Translations under genes and position numbers: made by a program | In this document: in pieces, positions 9,052 through 19,265 of the stretch | Position numbering within the stretch: position 1 is the stretch's first letter | Layout of the letters: every line of letters begins with the position of its first letter | Source: Phytophthora sp. 'mugwort' | Taxonomy: Eukaryota > Oomycota > Peronosporomycetes > Peronosporales > Peronosporaceae | Length of the DNA: 64,000 nt | Assembly: GCA_033558025.1 (NCBI GenBank) | Contig: JAUCEF010000008.1 | Coordinates: 1,798,001-1,862,000 of the forward strand | Direction of reading: 5' to 3' | The notes under the pieces: model-generated | The model's database searches: none | Told to the model about the DNA's origin: nothing | The model's input: only the letters and a program-made list of their open reading frames with translations

Positions 9052-11952
9052 TCAAATAGCCAGTGAATGAAGTTTCTCTGCCAAAGTCATGTACGATGCT
9101 CTCAACAGAATTTCGTGAAGGAGTAACGCCAACTCGGGTTGGCTTTCACGCAACTCATCCATCACTTTCCGCGTGAGTGATGCAGTGAGTGTATCTGCGG
9201 CTGTGGATGTCGCGTCCATGACTCTCGGTTCCTCCAACATGAAATCCATGTCACCAAAGATGCAACCTGGTCGAACGCGCCCAACGAGTTCTCTCTGCAT
9301 GGTCTGCTGGTTCTCATCGTCTTTTAACATATCTGGCGAGTCCTGCAACCTAAGGGCTTCGGAATATTCAGACTTTGGCGAGTAGGACGGCAGTGTGGCG
9401 TCGACTGGAATGGTCATCAATTCAACTGTCCCTCGCAGCAACACAAACCACGTGTTGGAGGTCTCACCGACATGGAAAAGAGCCTTCTGTGCTCCCCATT
9501 CACGCACAGTGAACCGCTGAGCAAGTGTCTCCATGTGTTGCAGCGTCGCTGGATCATCATTTCGAGTGTCTGACAAATATGCTGCAAATACTTGTGCTAG
9601 TGGCAACGCCGGTGACCTCAGTGGCGAGAAAATTAAGTGCTGTCCGGAACGAATAGACCGCCGTTTTGCTGCGTTGAGGATAAGCTGCTGCTCACACCAA
9701 TCAAGAGCGAGGTCCAAGTCGGATGTGACATAGCATTCTCTTTGTTTCATCTCGTCATGAGCAAGGTCCTCCCTCTGCGTTAGAGATACGGGAATCACGT
9801 CGTTGGCTCGCAGAAGAAACTCGACACTAGGATTCATGCCGCAATATACTGCACAAAGCTCCCCAAGACTGAAAGAGAGCTTGAGTGCTAAAAAGCACGA
9901 ACGCGCTGCCGTAGCATCCATCCCACTTACTTTGGAAAAATCCAGAACAACAAACCGCGTTGCTTTCCTGTCACGGTCACTACATGGCTGTCCATGAAGA
10001 TTCACTAAAGAATATGGCATTGTGAGATGAGAGTCGTTTGTGTATGTCACTGGTGTTTCCTGTCTGTTACCGAGAAGTGGCAGTCTTTCTGCTTGCCCGT
10101 TCACTTCTGGTATTTGCCCGCTGCTAGCAGTTCTAGCGGCATTTTCTCTATCTCCACTGGGTATAGGACACACGTAAACGGCGCTTTTGACGCAGTTTTG
10201 GATACGGGTGGCCGACCCAAAGAAAATATGACCTTGCAGCTCGATGGTAACAATTGCATCTTGTTGTCTTGAGGTGCTACTTTCAACGTCACTGGACACT
10301 GAACTCGCACCATAGAGCAACGCATGCTGATCAGCATTACGGATAACATTGCTCGTTTTGTGCACGATTCGAACGTCTTGAGCCTTGGCATACTCGACTA
10401 GGAAACTTGTTGCTGCCAGTGCAATACCAGTGGCCAATCCCAACTGAACCCCAAAGATATTGAGACAGCAAAACGTACCAACCACAGTTAGGTATTCTGC
10501 AAAAAGGAGTTTCTGGAAAACACCCACTAGCCACGTCTTGAGCAAATCAATGCCAATAAATATCATCACAGCCCCAAATAGGAATTTGGGCACAATTGTC
10601 ATTAACGAAATGGGTGTCATGACAATGGTGAGCTCACAGACAGCGAGAGTAAGTCCAATTAACCTTGTGATTCCGGGAAAACGTGATTCAGCTGCTGCGC
10701 TCGGGCGAAAGCGGGAAGTAAACAAAGTCTGGCTGAAAATATACGAGCCTGTATAGCCGCCCGTGAGTCCACTTACAAGGTTGGACATGCCAACTGTCTG
10801 TAGCTGTGCGTTATAGTTCATATTGCTGGTGGTTCCCATGCAAATCGAGGCAATATCGAGTGACGAGGCAAACGCGATCATCACGAACATACTCAGCATC
10901 GTTGGGAGTTGGGCAGGCATAGCACTCCAGTGAATATGCTTTAAATCAAACAGTGCGTAAACGTCCATCACCGGAACGCCAGTGCCATTGTCCTCTAGAA
11001 ACCCTGCGGCACGTGCATTATCCAGAGTGTAGCTTGATATCCCAAGGATCAGGAAAAAGCTTACGGGTAGCATCAAAATACAACAGGGAAACACAGCGAA
11101 GTGCCGAAAGCGTGAGGTCAGCACTGACAACATGACCCCACCCACCAAGCCTGGAGCTAATAGCATCAAGCTGTGAGATGAGCTCATAAGCACACCCCAG
11201 CCGTGTATAGAGGCAAGACTCACTCCAGTTGTAAGTGAAACCCCGCCCTTTACCATGAAGAAGCCGACGTAGGCCAAGTACCCGCCAATAACTGGTGTCG
11301 GGAGGTACTGTACGAGTGAGGCTAGTCGCGCTTTACCTGTGAGAATCAGCCCCACACCCACCAGGATCGTGCTGATACTCAAATGCACTAGAACAGTCGC
11401 GATCCGCTCTACCAGTGGCACAGAAGGACCCAATTCTGTCATAATGGACGATGCCATGCTGGCCAGGAAGATCATCCCCGTGTCTTGTACTTGTCCAATA
11501 GCAAAGGGCAGAGGGGAGAGACTCGTAATCACGAGTTGGTGGACCATACTGGAGGCGAAAAGGAGCTTGGTGAGCATGGGGAGGGCGTCCGAGAAGTCCG
11601 GGTGACTGAAGATCATGGCCGCAAAGCCTATCATGACGGGGCACAGCACTATGGAGCAAAAGGAGGCAGTGTTACGTGGCAGCTCACTCACAAGTACTCA
11701 AGACTACTTTATTACCGTACCAATTGACACGACGACACCGGCAAGCACGGCGTGGACGACGCCTTGGAGCAGCAGCTGCAGTCCTGAGCAGGACGAAGGC
11801 GCCGCCATTGTCCTTGGAGCGTCGAGTGTGCGTCTGCTGGCTCCAGGCGAGAGCGACAGAGCGCGCAGCACCTCGTCTCCGTCGTCGTCGAAGCGTGGCC
11901 GCCCGCTATCTCCGTCAATTGTCACGCGCCCAGGCGAGAAGGAGGGCTTCAT
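9052..11952 (-). CDS. SulP anion transporter with STAS and CNB-like domains
   Basis: A membrane transporter of the SulP (SLC26-like) family, probably moving sulfate or another anion. I place the start at 11952 and splice out 11649-11720, giving 942 residues. Exon 1 (77 codons) adds an acidic tail and the first helix (LLLQGVVHAVLAGVVVSI). The splice then reads SI-VLCPVMIGF, which completes the transporter start. About 10-12 membrane spans follow to residue ~490. A STAS domain covers ~543-731 (IVTIELQGHIFFGSATRI, then VVLDFSKVSGMDATAA), with a loop of about 70 residues inside. A cyclic-nucleotide-binding-like fold covers ~778-938 (GCIFGDMDFMLEEPR). STAS plus CNB architecture is known from fungal and protist SulP proteins. 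No frameshift is seen. The transported ion is inferred only from the family. Confidence 0.9.
11649..11720 (-). other. Intron of the SulP gene
   Basis: On the coding strand the intron opens GTACGGTAAT and closes CTCCATAG, 72 bp in all, phase 1. Without removal the reading from exon 1 stops a few codons later. An alternative ATG at 11691 lies inside this intron and would delete half of the first membrane helix. Confidence 0.8.
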
Positions 11953-12110
11953 GGGGGGGAGGGCGGCGTGATGGCAAAGACTTCAACTTGAAGAGGCGAT
12001 AGATCAATAGGACAGTACACTACTTAAGTATAGGAGTATATCGCGCTACAGCTCTGAATTTTCCGCAACTTATAATTAAACGTTTAATCTCAGAATTACA
12101 CTCTATTTTA
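11953..12110. promoter_or_regulatory. Probable upstream region of the SulP gene
   Basis: This AT-richer stretch separates the SulP start (-) from a short ORF on +. It must hold the SulP promoter if exon 1 is right, but no clear initiator or factor site could be assigned. Confidence 0.35.
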
Positions 12111-12326
12111 TTGGGCGCATGTAATTCATATATAGATAGACACATCTCGTGGAATGCCCATGCCAGCAGCATATATAAACACGCTATGGAGAGAACCAAA
12201 GCTCTAGTCGCAGTAAAGGTGGGTGAGTACAGTCATATAAGTAGAACTAGTGTGCCTGTAGAGGATGCAGCGTTCGAGTTCGACGAGGAGCAGGACAGTT
12301 TTGAAATGGTGAGAGAGGCAGACTGA
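12111..12326 (+). CDS. Short hypothetical ORF beside the LINE end
   Basis: A 71-codon ORF ends VEDAAFEFDEEQDSFEMVRE and then TGA, directly beside the 3' end of the antisense LINE. The acidic C-terminus looks protein-like but no family is recognised. An ATATATAA motif lies at 12,170-12,177, just before an internal ATG at 12,186. The ORF may be a gene fragment cut by the LINE insertion, or chance. Confidence 0.2.
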   Translation: MGACNSYIDRHISWNAHASSIYKHAMERTKALVAVKVGEYSHISRTSVPVEDAAFEFDEEQDSFEMVREAD

Positions 12327-12327
12327 T

Positions 12328-13325
12328 CTATTTAGCCTTATTGGCGACTAGATGCCTGATATGCTCCTTAGCCTGATTAGCAACGCCGGTGCCTTGTGGT
12401 CCGGTGGTTGTACGGGGCCCGTCAGCCGCGGTGACTGCTCTCGCGGTTGACGCTCCAATGCCTGTTGGCAGAGCAGCAATCATGTCCCTTGTATTTGTTT
12501 CTCCGGCTGTCTGCTTTCTCGCTTGGCGAGAACCCGTAGCTGCCTCATCGCTGATGCCCAGAATTCCGTCACACTGGTCTCCTTTGTCACCTCTTCCTGC
12601 TGAAAGACCACTCTGTTTCTCTGGATCCAGAGGCTTGTGACAAATATACTGCTTACTATGTGCCACATCCTCTTCCATTCAGCTCTATAAGCCTTCTCTT
12701 CATCCGGGTCCGTGCCTCTAATGTCCGCTCTGATACCCTTGGATAGCTGCGGTGGCAGCACGCTGGCACAATTGGCTCGGAACCGTTCCAGGCTCCCGCT
12801 CGCCCATCTCTCTCCAGTCCAATGCTGATGAGATTCTGCCAGCATGCCTAGGCACACTGACATTCCCAAAATATGTGTTCCATCGTCTCCTTGATTCCTT
12901 GGCACACCGGCAATTTGCTGCAGGTGTCATCTAGCCTCCGACCTGCGTGATATAGATGGAGTTGGCGTACCGAGATTCGGTACACCACCCACTTGGTACC
13001 CCGTTAATTCATTACCGTGATCCCAGACCTGCTTCGGCATTTGCTGCATCGCTGCTTTTTGCCATCCGCTGGTTTTCACTACTGCTTTTAGTCCGTCTAG
13101 GTACTTGCTCAGCGCTCCACCATCTCCTTTGAATTTCTTGAATGGTTGTTTTTTCAAGGCTACCAAGACGTGTTTATTGGCGATATTCTCTGGCGCGCTC
13201 CATGGGAAGCTGTGACACAGCGGGTGTGCGTAGAATACGATACTCCCACTGCGTTGATACTTCTGGAGCTTCTTCTGTCCATATCCGTCTCTTGATTCTC
13301 CTCTGCTGTCTCGCGAACCGTCCAA
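12328..13325 (-). pseudogene. LINE ORF2 C-terminal region
   Basis: Two frames share this region. The upper one (13,325-12,927) includes CHSFPWSAPENIANKHVLVA. Near 12,850-12,930 a reading with LDDTCSKLPVCQGIKETMEH then IFWEC matches the zinc-binding motif found after the RT in many LINEs (CxxC...ETxEHxFxxC). The tail (12,700-12,328) has EWKRMWHIVSSIFVTSLWIQ and ends ANKAK. Stops and a frame change lie between. The role is probably RNA or target binding. Confidence 0.65.
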
Positions 13326-13759
13326 TGGATTCCGTTACTGGCCTGCTCTAGCTCAACCGTGCTCTGTGGCTCACTCTACGAGTCCACCATCCTGTCGATC
13401 ACCGTTCCTGTCTTTGCGACCTCCCATCAGTAGTCGTGTTGAAGTTGTGTTGGGTATCGGATCCGTAGTTGCCGGCTAATTTGGAGGAAAGTTCCGATTG
13501 GTATCACCGGTGACCTCATTAGGATCGCCAGCCCCAGCGACGGAGATTAGCTTGTTGATGCACTTTTCCCCCTGCAACCGGTACCTTATCGACTATTCAT
13601 GGGTTATTACTCCAGCCATACGTTGGCCAGTAGCTTTCGTCGACCTCGGTCATGGCTAGTCTGGGCGGGGCAAAGTGCTCGGTAGCTTGAGAATCCATTC
13701 GTCCTTCACCATCCAGCTGAGCGTTTCCACTTCAAACTCCTCCATTGCTTGTTGATACG

Positions 13760-15454
13760 TCAGTATGTGTTCCGCCGCACTGACCTCCGTTGGTTGAATC
13801 CATTCCCCCATAAGTTGTTGCAGCATGCCTCCTGGAGAATGTCTACTCGTGTTTTACGTCGACGTGTCAAGGCCTTGCGAGGTGATATACCCTCGCTTCC
13901 GTTCGTCGTCGATCCACGGAACATCCAGGCCTTCCACGCGACAAGTATGCGTCCTTCCGTTGAATGAGCCACTGCATTGTATGTTTGACTCTCTGGGTTT
14001 TGCACGCAAGCTGTATCGAAGCCAAACCCACTCCTCATTCTTGTCTTGGCGCGAATACGAGCCCCGAGTTCAATTTGTGGCGGCTGGCCTCCGTTGCGGT
14101 GGAGTGATTCCACAGAAATTGCTTTGCAGATTGCAGAGTTGTGGGTTCGCCCGGTTGGGCATGTCGAACACCGCTGTGTGACCACGACTGATGGCAACAT
14201 TATAACGTTCAATAACGTCACTCGGTTGTCTATGCTTGTGGCCAGTTGTGTGGCTGTCGCGAGCCTCTTCTGAATGCCTCGGATCCGCCCTGCCCAGTTG
14301 ACGTCAGTGAGATTCCCTCTTCCGACGGCATACCCTAGATACCTCAGTGTTTCTTCATGCGCCAGGACTGGGATACCCTTGAAGTCTTTCAGGTCAATCC
14401 AGTGTTTAGAAAATATTAGATGACTCTTCGTTGGCTGCACTTGCAACCCCGAGAGCCGTCCAAAATTCTCCACTATTGTCATCACTCGTAGAACCTGTTG
14501 TGCATGCTGTAGAAACACTGTGGAGTCGTACACGAAGGCGGAGAGTTTGTGTCTCTCGCCGTTCCGCTCGGGATTTGATGCCAGTCACCTCCTTATCCTG
14601 TTTGATTGCCAGCGCCAATACTCCAGCCGTGAGTATGAACAGCAACGGCGCTAATGAGCGTCCCTGCCGAATTCCAGACCTGACCTGTTGTGGCTCTGAC
14701 CTTTCGCCGTTCACTAAGAAAGTGGCCGTAGTTCCACCATGCAGTTTGCGAATCATGTTCACAAATGCTCCCGAAAAGCCGAACTTCAGTAGTGCTAAGA
14801 ACAGGAATTCCCTTGCAATTGTGTCATATGCCTTCCGGAAGTCCAGCAAGAGTATGACATGGCTGAGAGCTGCTGCCAGTTCTGCTTCTGCCTTTGCTGT
14901 CGCTAGAATCGCTAACATCATCATTGCGGTCTTCAGCATTTGACGACCGTGAACGAACCCTTGTTGAGAGTCGCTGATTGTAGTTCCAAGGACTTGCTGC
15001 GCTCTCGTGGCAATTACCTTCGTGTAGACGTTGTATCCCGTCTGCAATAACGAAATTGGTCTGAAATCCATTGCATCCGTCGAATCGCCTTTCTTACGCA
15101 GACGAATGATCAGGCCCTCCAGGAACGACGCCGGTGGTTCCCCTCCTTTCAGTAACTGGTTCCCTATGGCTACCATCGCTGGCACTAGTACTGCATGCGC
15201 GTCCTTGAAGAAATCATTGTTGAGCCGTCGGGCCCGGCCGCTTTATGCCGGTTGAGAGCGGCAATTGCCTAAATGACCTCATCTGCTGTGATCTCTCTCA
15301 TTAGATCGAAACTCTGCTGCTGAGATACCTTAGGTGTTGACGGGATCGTCACAAATTTGTCGAACTCCGCTTCCAGCTCGTCTGGCACTATCGTACTGTG
15401 AACAACTCCTAGTACTGGTTTCCATTCTGACGAAAACTTATTTGCGATCGACAT
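13760..15454 (-). pseudogene. LINE reverse transcriptase (mutated)
   Basis: This is the enzyme for target-primed copying of element RNA. The run EITADEV, stop, [11 protein letters not shown] near 15,230-15,300 is the usual pre-RT block. [20 protein letters not shown] near 15,040-15,110, [17 protein letters not shown] near 14,810-14,860 and [14 protein letters not shown] near 14,645-14,690 are RT blocks 2-5. The catalytic FADD box reads FVYD at 14,525-14,536, so the first aspartate is lost. HANDLING continues with [14 protein letters not shown] near 14,405-14,450 and LRYLGYAVGRGNL near 14,315-14,350. An in-frame stop near 15,270 and frameshifts near 14,550 and 14,180 also disable it. Confidence 0.85.
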
Positions 15455-15460
15455 TGGGGC

Positions 15461-16016
15461 TCGAACGGCTCCCCGTGATATCTCCGATCGATAAAATTGT
15501 TTGATCTTTGTCCCAGTTGGAGACGCGCTTAAAGCTCCACCTCAGCTGTTCTGTGGGACACTTTTGAGATGGTGTATGCGATAGCAGAGGAAAAAGTGCG
15601 CTCCACTCTAGCGACGTACTCTACGAAGACAACGCGACCCGACATGAGGATTTACACGTGACCAAGCCAATACGCACAGCAGTCTCAGTTCGTGCCACTT
15701 ACGGCGGAAACTGGCGTGGATTGCGGATTGCTGTCTAAAGCTAGAGCCAATTACAGCAAGCAGAAAACGTTTTGTGGCCCTTTTGTCGCGCATCTACACA
15801 TGCCAAAGATGTCCGTCAGGGCATTCGTCGTGCAGCGCCAGCTCGTATTGCAGAGGCAGCTTTAGTAATCAATACGTACCTGTCGGAGCGGCCCGAGGTT
15901 CAAGTAGGAGAGATTGCTCGCACTCATGGGGCGGTTAGCCAAGCGCGTCAGTCTGACGACGCAGGTGTAGGCGTGCTAACTCGACAACAATCCGCCAAAT
16001 TTAGCACCTGGACGCT
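15461..16016. other. Stretch with no confident gene
   Basis: Possible remains of the LINE 5' part on - (around 15,610-15,790) and an ORF on + from 15,772 can be read, but neither shows a recognisable motif. Confidence 0.35.
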
Positions 16017-16244
16017 ATGCGCGCCCCAGACAGAGCGGATGAAAACGCTGACAGCAGCTTCCGCACAGTGACGGTGAGACTAAATGGCTCAACGGACATG
16101 CAGCTGACACTCAACATCCAAGAGCTGCGAGCTGCACTGGGGCTCCCCAACTACAGCTTAATTGCCGACGGGCTGTTCTCCTGCTTCCTGCCCCCCGATG
16201 AACTTGCAGTCAACATGGAGGATATCAACCATTTAAGCGACTGA
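16017..16244 (+). CDS. Hypothetical small ORF
   Basis: A 75-codon ORF contains VTVRLNGSTDMQLTLNIQEL and LFSCFLPPDELAVNMEDINH before TGA. The composition is protein-like and the 5' side could be an exon boundary (gctgacag before cagcttcc). The family is not recognised and no partner exon is clear. It is likely the 3' end of a gene disturbed by the neighbouring mobile DNA. Confidence 0.25.
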   Translation: MRAPDRADENADSSFRTVTVRLNGSTDMQLTLNIQELRAALGLPNYSLIADGLFSCFLPPDELAVNMEDINHLSD

Positions 16245-16353
16245 TTAATACATTTCATGCAAATGAAGGCAAGTACATCGTTTTTTTCGCTTCGCGCGTG
16301 CACGTTTACCATCCCATCCACCCCACCCTCCTCCTTTCCGACCCCCGCGGTCC

Positions 16354-16548
16354 TTACATTAAATCACTTGCAAACACGGCGTCCCGCAGACCGGTGCCAC
16401 CGTAGCCATAATGACGGAACAGATTCATACTGGTGTCATCGCTCTTCATGCACGCAGGCATGGCCACCGTCAGCACCTTCTCGGGGTAGAGAGGAAAGAC
16501 GAGATTGGCATGCCGAGCAAGCCAGCACTTATGCTGGCCAAACATCAC
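16354..16548 (-). CDS. Short ORF next to the hairpin, doubtful
   Basis: A 64-codon ORF on - starts MMFGQHKCWLARHANL just inside the left arm of the hairpin at 16,536 and contains MNLFRHYGYGGTGLRDAVFA. It could be the remnant of a transposase whose end is the hairpin, but no catalytic motif is visible. Confidence 0.2.
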   Translation of the reverse strand: MMFGQHKCWLARHANLVFPLYPEKVLTVAMPACMKSDDTSMNLFRHYGYGGTGLRDAVFASDLM

Positions 16549-16652
16549 CTCAATCGGGTTAAAGTGGGGGCTGTGCTAACTCGATCGGTAGAAAGACTTA
16601 AAAAGACCGATTGAGTTTGCACAGCCCACTTTGACCCCATTGAGGTAATTGC
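16536..16652. repeat. Long imperfect hairpin, MITE-like
   Basis: Two arms of about 45-50 bp face each other around a 16-bp A-rich loop (agaaagacttaaaaag). The inner arms are ctcgatcggt and accgattgag. The middle ones are gggggctgtgc and gcacagccc. The outer ones are acctcaat and attgaggt. Mismatches are few. The form fits two abutting inverted ends of a DNA transposon or a foldback MITE. Confidence 0.65.
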
Positions 16653-16710
16653 AAAGTGAATTGATTCAGAAGACTCGAGTTCAAACTAGCTCTTACCTGC
16701 ACACAGGCAT

Positions 16711-17078
16711 TGTGACGGGGCATACAACACCTTGCACACAGGAAGTGTGACTTCCAGAGAGTATACAAACTCTCAGTGAACGGCAGTTCACGAGTCCCTG
16801 GCCTGTGGGACTGTTACCAAAATTAGGTAGATTTTAAGACTGAATATATATATAGGTGACCCCTTTTAATGCATCTACATACTAACTATTAGTCACCTAT
16901 TAAGTTCCCTAGATGTTATCCTATTGAGTGGCTCTGAGGTCTTTGTACCATATCTGTGGTACCTATCCATGACGTCACTATCGTCGACGTCATAGTGATG
17001 TTTGGCAACATCACTTAGTGTACTTGGGTACACTTGCTCTGAAGAGTGACTTGGCACTCTTTATGTAACCCCGTTACA
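16711..17078 (-). repeat. 3' LTR of Gypsy-2
   Basis: On + it starts TGTGACGGGG and ends CCCCGTTACA, nearly perfect inverted termini. On - the sequence just before it is a purine tract, so it is the 3' LTR of the - element. Inside are short inverted pairs (for example gatgttgccaaacatcac near 16,995). The flanking five bases on the outside are GGCAT. The partner copy is not in the window. Confidence 0.75.
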
Positions 17079-17090
17079 TCCCCCACTTAG
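17079..17090 (-). other. Polypurine tract of Gypsy-2
   Basis: On - the sequence reads aagtggggga and runs directly into TGTAACGGGG. This is a standard plus-strand primer position. Read the other way, the bases after the LTR (tcccccac) do not look like a tRNA primer-binding site. Confidence 0.7.
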
Positions 17091-17175
17091 GGTCGGTTTA
17101 CCGACTATCCAGGGCGAGTGAAAGGAAATCGCCGCCTTTCACTCTCCAAGTCGAATTATATCGACTTCGCTGCGG

Positions 17176-19240
17176 TTGGTTTCCGCAGCCGTCTCATTTC
17201 CTTTGAGCCCGAGCACTTCCGCGTGCTCTACTTCTTCGGCTTCCACTTCGGCCTTAAGCATGACCAAGACTCAGTCTAGCAGCGATGCGAAAACGCCTGC
17301 CAAGCCTGTTGCTTCCAAGCAGCAGGCTAAGATCTCTAAGCCGTCCGGCAAAGGCTCTGCCGCTAGGGATCCACCGCGGTGGCATCCAAGGCGACCCCCA
17401 AGGCAGTTGAACCGCCTGAGGAAGTCTCTGAGCTCCTCGTGGACTATGAGGAGGACTCGGACAAGTCTCCCATGTCCTGGGTCGATAACGAGATCCCGCT
17501 CGTAAAGGGGTCTGACGGCGACCCGAGTCAATCGGACTCGCTTGGGTCCCGTACCCCGCTGTCTAACCATAACGGCGACGATGGCGACGCGCCGAAGAAG
17601 GCCGAGCGCCAGGGGAGCCCGTGCTCACTCAAGGAGGACGAAGAGAATCCTCGTTCTCCAGTCAGGAACTTGATGCTCGCTGAGGCAGCTGCCCGCGTCA
17701 AGGCTGCTAAGACCGCAGCAGCCTCGGAAGTCAGCCACAAGCGGCGAGCTGCTTCCAGTTCTCCGATCCGTGAAGGGTATGGAACCCTCACGCTCACAAA
17801 CAAGGAACTCTTCGATATCTCTTCCGATGAGGAGGAAGAGGGCCAAATCGGCCGAGAGATCTCCAACGATCTCGACGGACAGCAGTCGATGTATCAGGCT
17901 GCTCGTCATAAGGGAACGCGGTCCCCGGCGACCCAGTCGCCTGCGAAGTACTCTTCACCTGTTCGTGGGGGTCCGCCTTACGCTTCCGGGTACTTCCCTG
18001 CTAAGGAGTCCAACGAAGCTGACGCCTACATGGGTCAGCTCCAGCCGCCTTGCGTGCTTCTTGGCGGGCGCCCTTCTCGGGGCGTTTATGAGCGCCACCT
18101 GGTGGCCAAGCAGCCCTTGTTCCAAAACGTGAGCATTGCTCGGTGCGTGCTCCTGGCCCCGCATAATATCCCGCTCAAGGAGTTCACGAGCCGGCGAAAG
18201 AAGCCTGAGCTCCGGTCGGGGCTCCGACCTGTGTGGGGCTGTCCAGCCGTGATGCCCCCACACTGTGACTTTTTCCAAGAGGCCGAGGCCGGCTTTTGGA
18301 AGTGGGCAGCTACGCGCTGCTCACAAGGAACACTCGAGGTTCTCCGGCAGGATCTCACCCTGGCGGCCATCCTTGACCTCCGGGATCTGCGTATTGAGTT
18401 TGCCCATGTGGTAGGCGAACGGCAGCTCTCTCGAGAACTGCAGAAGCATTCCGCTTCTAGCTCTCATGGTGAGCGGGGTTATGGTCTTGGTTCTACGACC
18501 ATACCCCGTTCGGGCAAGAAAGCCCGTACTACTTACGAAGCCGCCGCCGATTCTGTTCCCAGATCGCGACAGCCTTCGGGCAGCCAGCCTGGAGCCGTTC
18601 GTACGGGTCCCAGGAGAGCTCAGCTTCCGATTACCCCCTCCACTTCACGCGGAGCTGGCGCTTCCCATGAACGCGCCGCTCCTGGAGCACACGCTCCAGG
18701 TGTAGTAGGTCTCCCTATTACGATCGAGGAGAGGGGGTGGTGCCCTCGAACGAGTATGAGGCGCCACCCCTCCGGTCCAGCTCAGGACCTGGTGTGACGC
18801 CTTCGGCTCCACCTCGAGTCCTTGCGCTTGAGATTGCGGTTGGACTTGGTGAGGGCGGGGTTGCTGCCGCCCAGGCCAGGAGCGTTGGGGTCCTTGGGCC
18901 GATTCGTGACGACGTGAATCGTCTGGCCGACGACTTGTCGGCCCTCCAAGGACGGGTCGACCGTCGCACGAACGACGTGGACGATATCTTCCAACGTCTG
19001 GATGCCTTTTGGGCGTCCATGGACCGAGTCCAACGGGAGTTGTCTTTCATTCGGGACCTTCTGCGGTCTGTGCCCCTGGCGGGAGCGCCTCCTGCGTACT
19101 CCCAGACGTATCACTATGGCTCATACTCGGCGTATGCAGCCGGGGTTCCTTCGTATGGAGTCGCTTCCGCTGCCCTCAAGGGACCTGGACTTCTGGCTCT
19201 GGGTGCGCTCAGAGACAGGAGCCGCAGCCTCGCTTTATAG
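17176..19240 (+). pseudogene. Gypsy-2 antisense ORF, acidic and coiled-coil
   Basis: Convergent with pol, a long reading of about 680 codons is interrupted only by frame changes near 17,375 and 18,740. The start (17,176-17,375) is Ser/Thr/Lys-rich. Then come acidic Ser/Pro stretches (LLVDYEEDSDKSPMSW near 17,440; ELFDISSDEEEEGQIG near 17,805). A more globular part follows with FFQEAEAGFWKWAATRCSQG near 18,270-18,330 and LDLRDLRIEFAHVVGER near 18,375-18,425. Near 18,900-19,060 is a heptad stretch (DDVNRLADDLSALQGRVDRR and FWASMDRVQRELSFIRDLL), then a Tyr/Gly/Pro tail. It resembles gag proteins in composition but lies antisense between pol and the 3' LTR. Function unknown. Confidence 0.6.
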
Positions 19241-19265
19241 AGCTGGGGTCTGTGAGCCCGGCGGG

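Larger units (their letters stand above)
12328..15460 (-). mobile_element. Dead LINE-type (non-LTR) retrotransposon
   Basis: On - the order is a linker, reverse transcriptase, C-terminal region with a Cys/His motif, then the end. The 5' part with the endonuclease is absent or unrecognisable above about 15,460, so the copy is 5'-truncated as LINEs often are. No poly(A) tail or target duplication is obvious at the 12,328 end. The whole copy is frameshifted. Confidence 0.8.

Noticed and set aside
11691..11691. SulP start at 11,691
   Set aside because: That ATG lies within the intron and gives a truncated first helix. The upstream exon supplies the missing residues in the right phase.
11333..11971. 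Several short frames on both strands over the SulP start
   Set aside because: The SulP membrane helices and the splice explain the region; the others lack motifs.
16257..16350. C-rich run (ccatccaccccaccctcctcc) as a regulatory element
   Set aside because: Simple low-complexity sequence without a supporting gene start.
17176..19240. Reading the Gypsy-2 antisense block as the gag of an intact + Gypsy element
   Set aside because: No tRNA-like primer site follows the LTR on +, and the purine tract is on the - side. Gag with a CCHC box for Gypsy-2 already exists at 23,280-23,893. I keep this only as an alternative.
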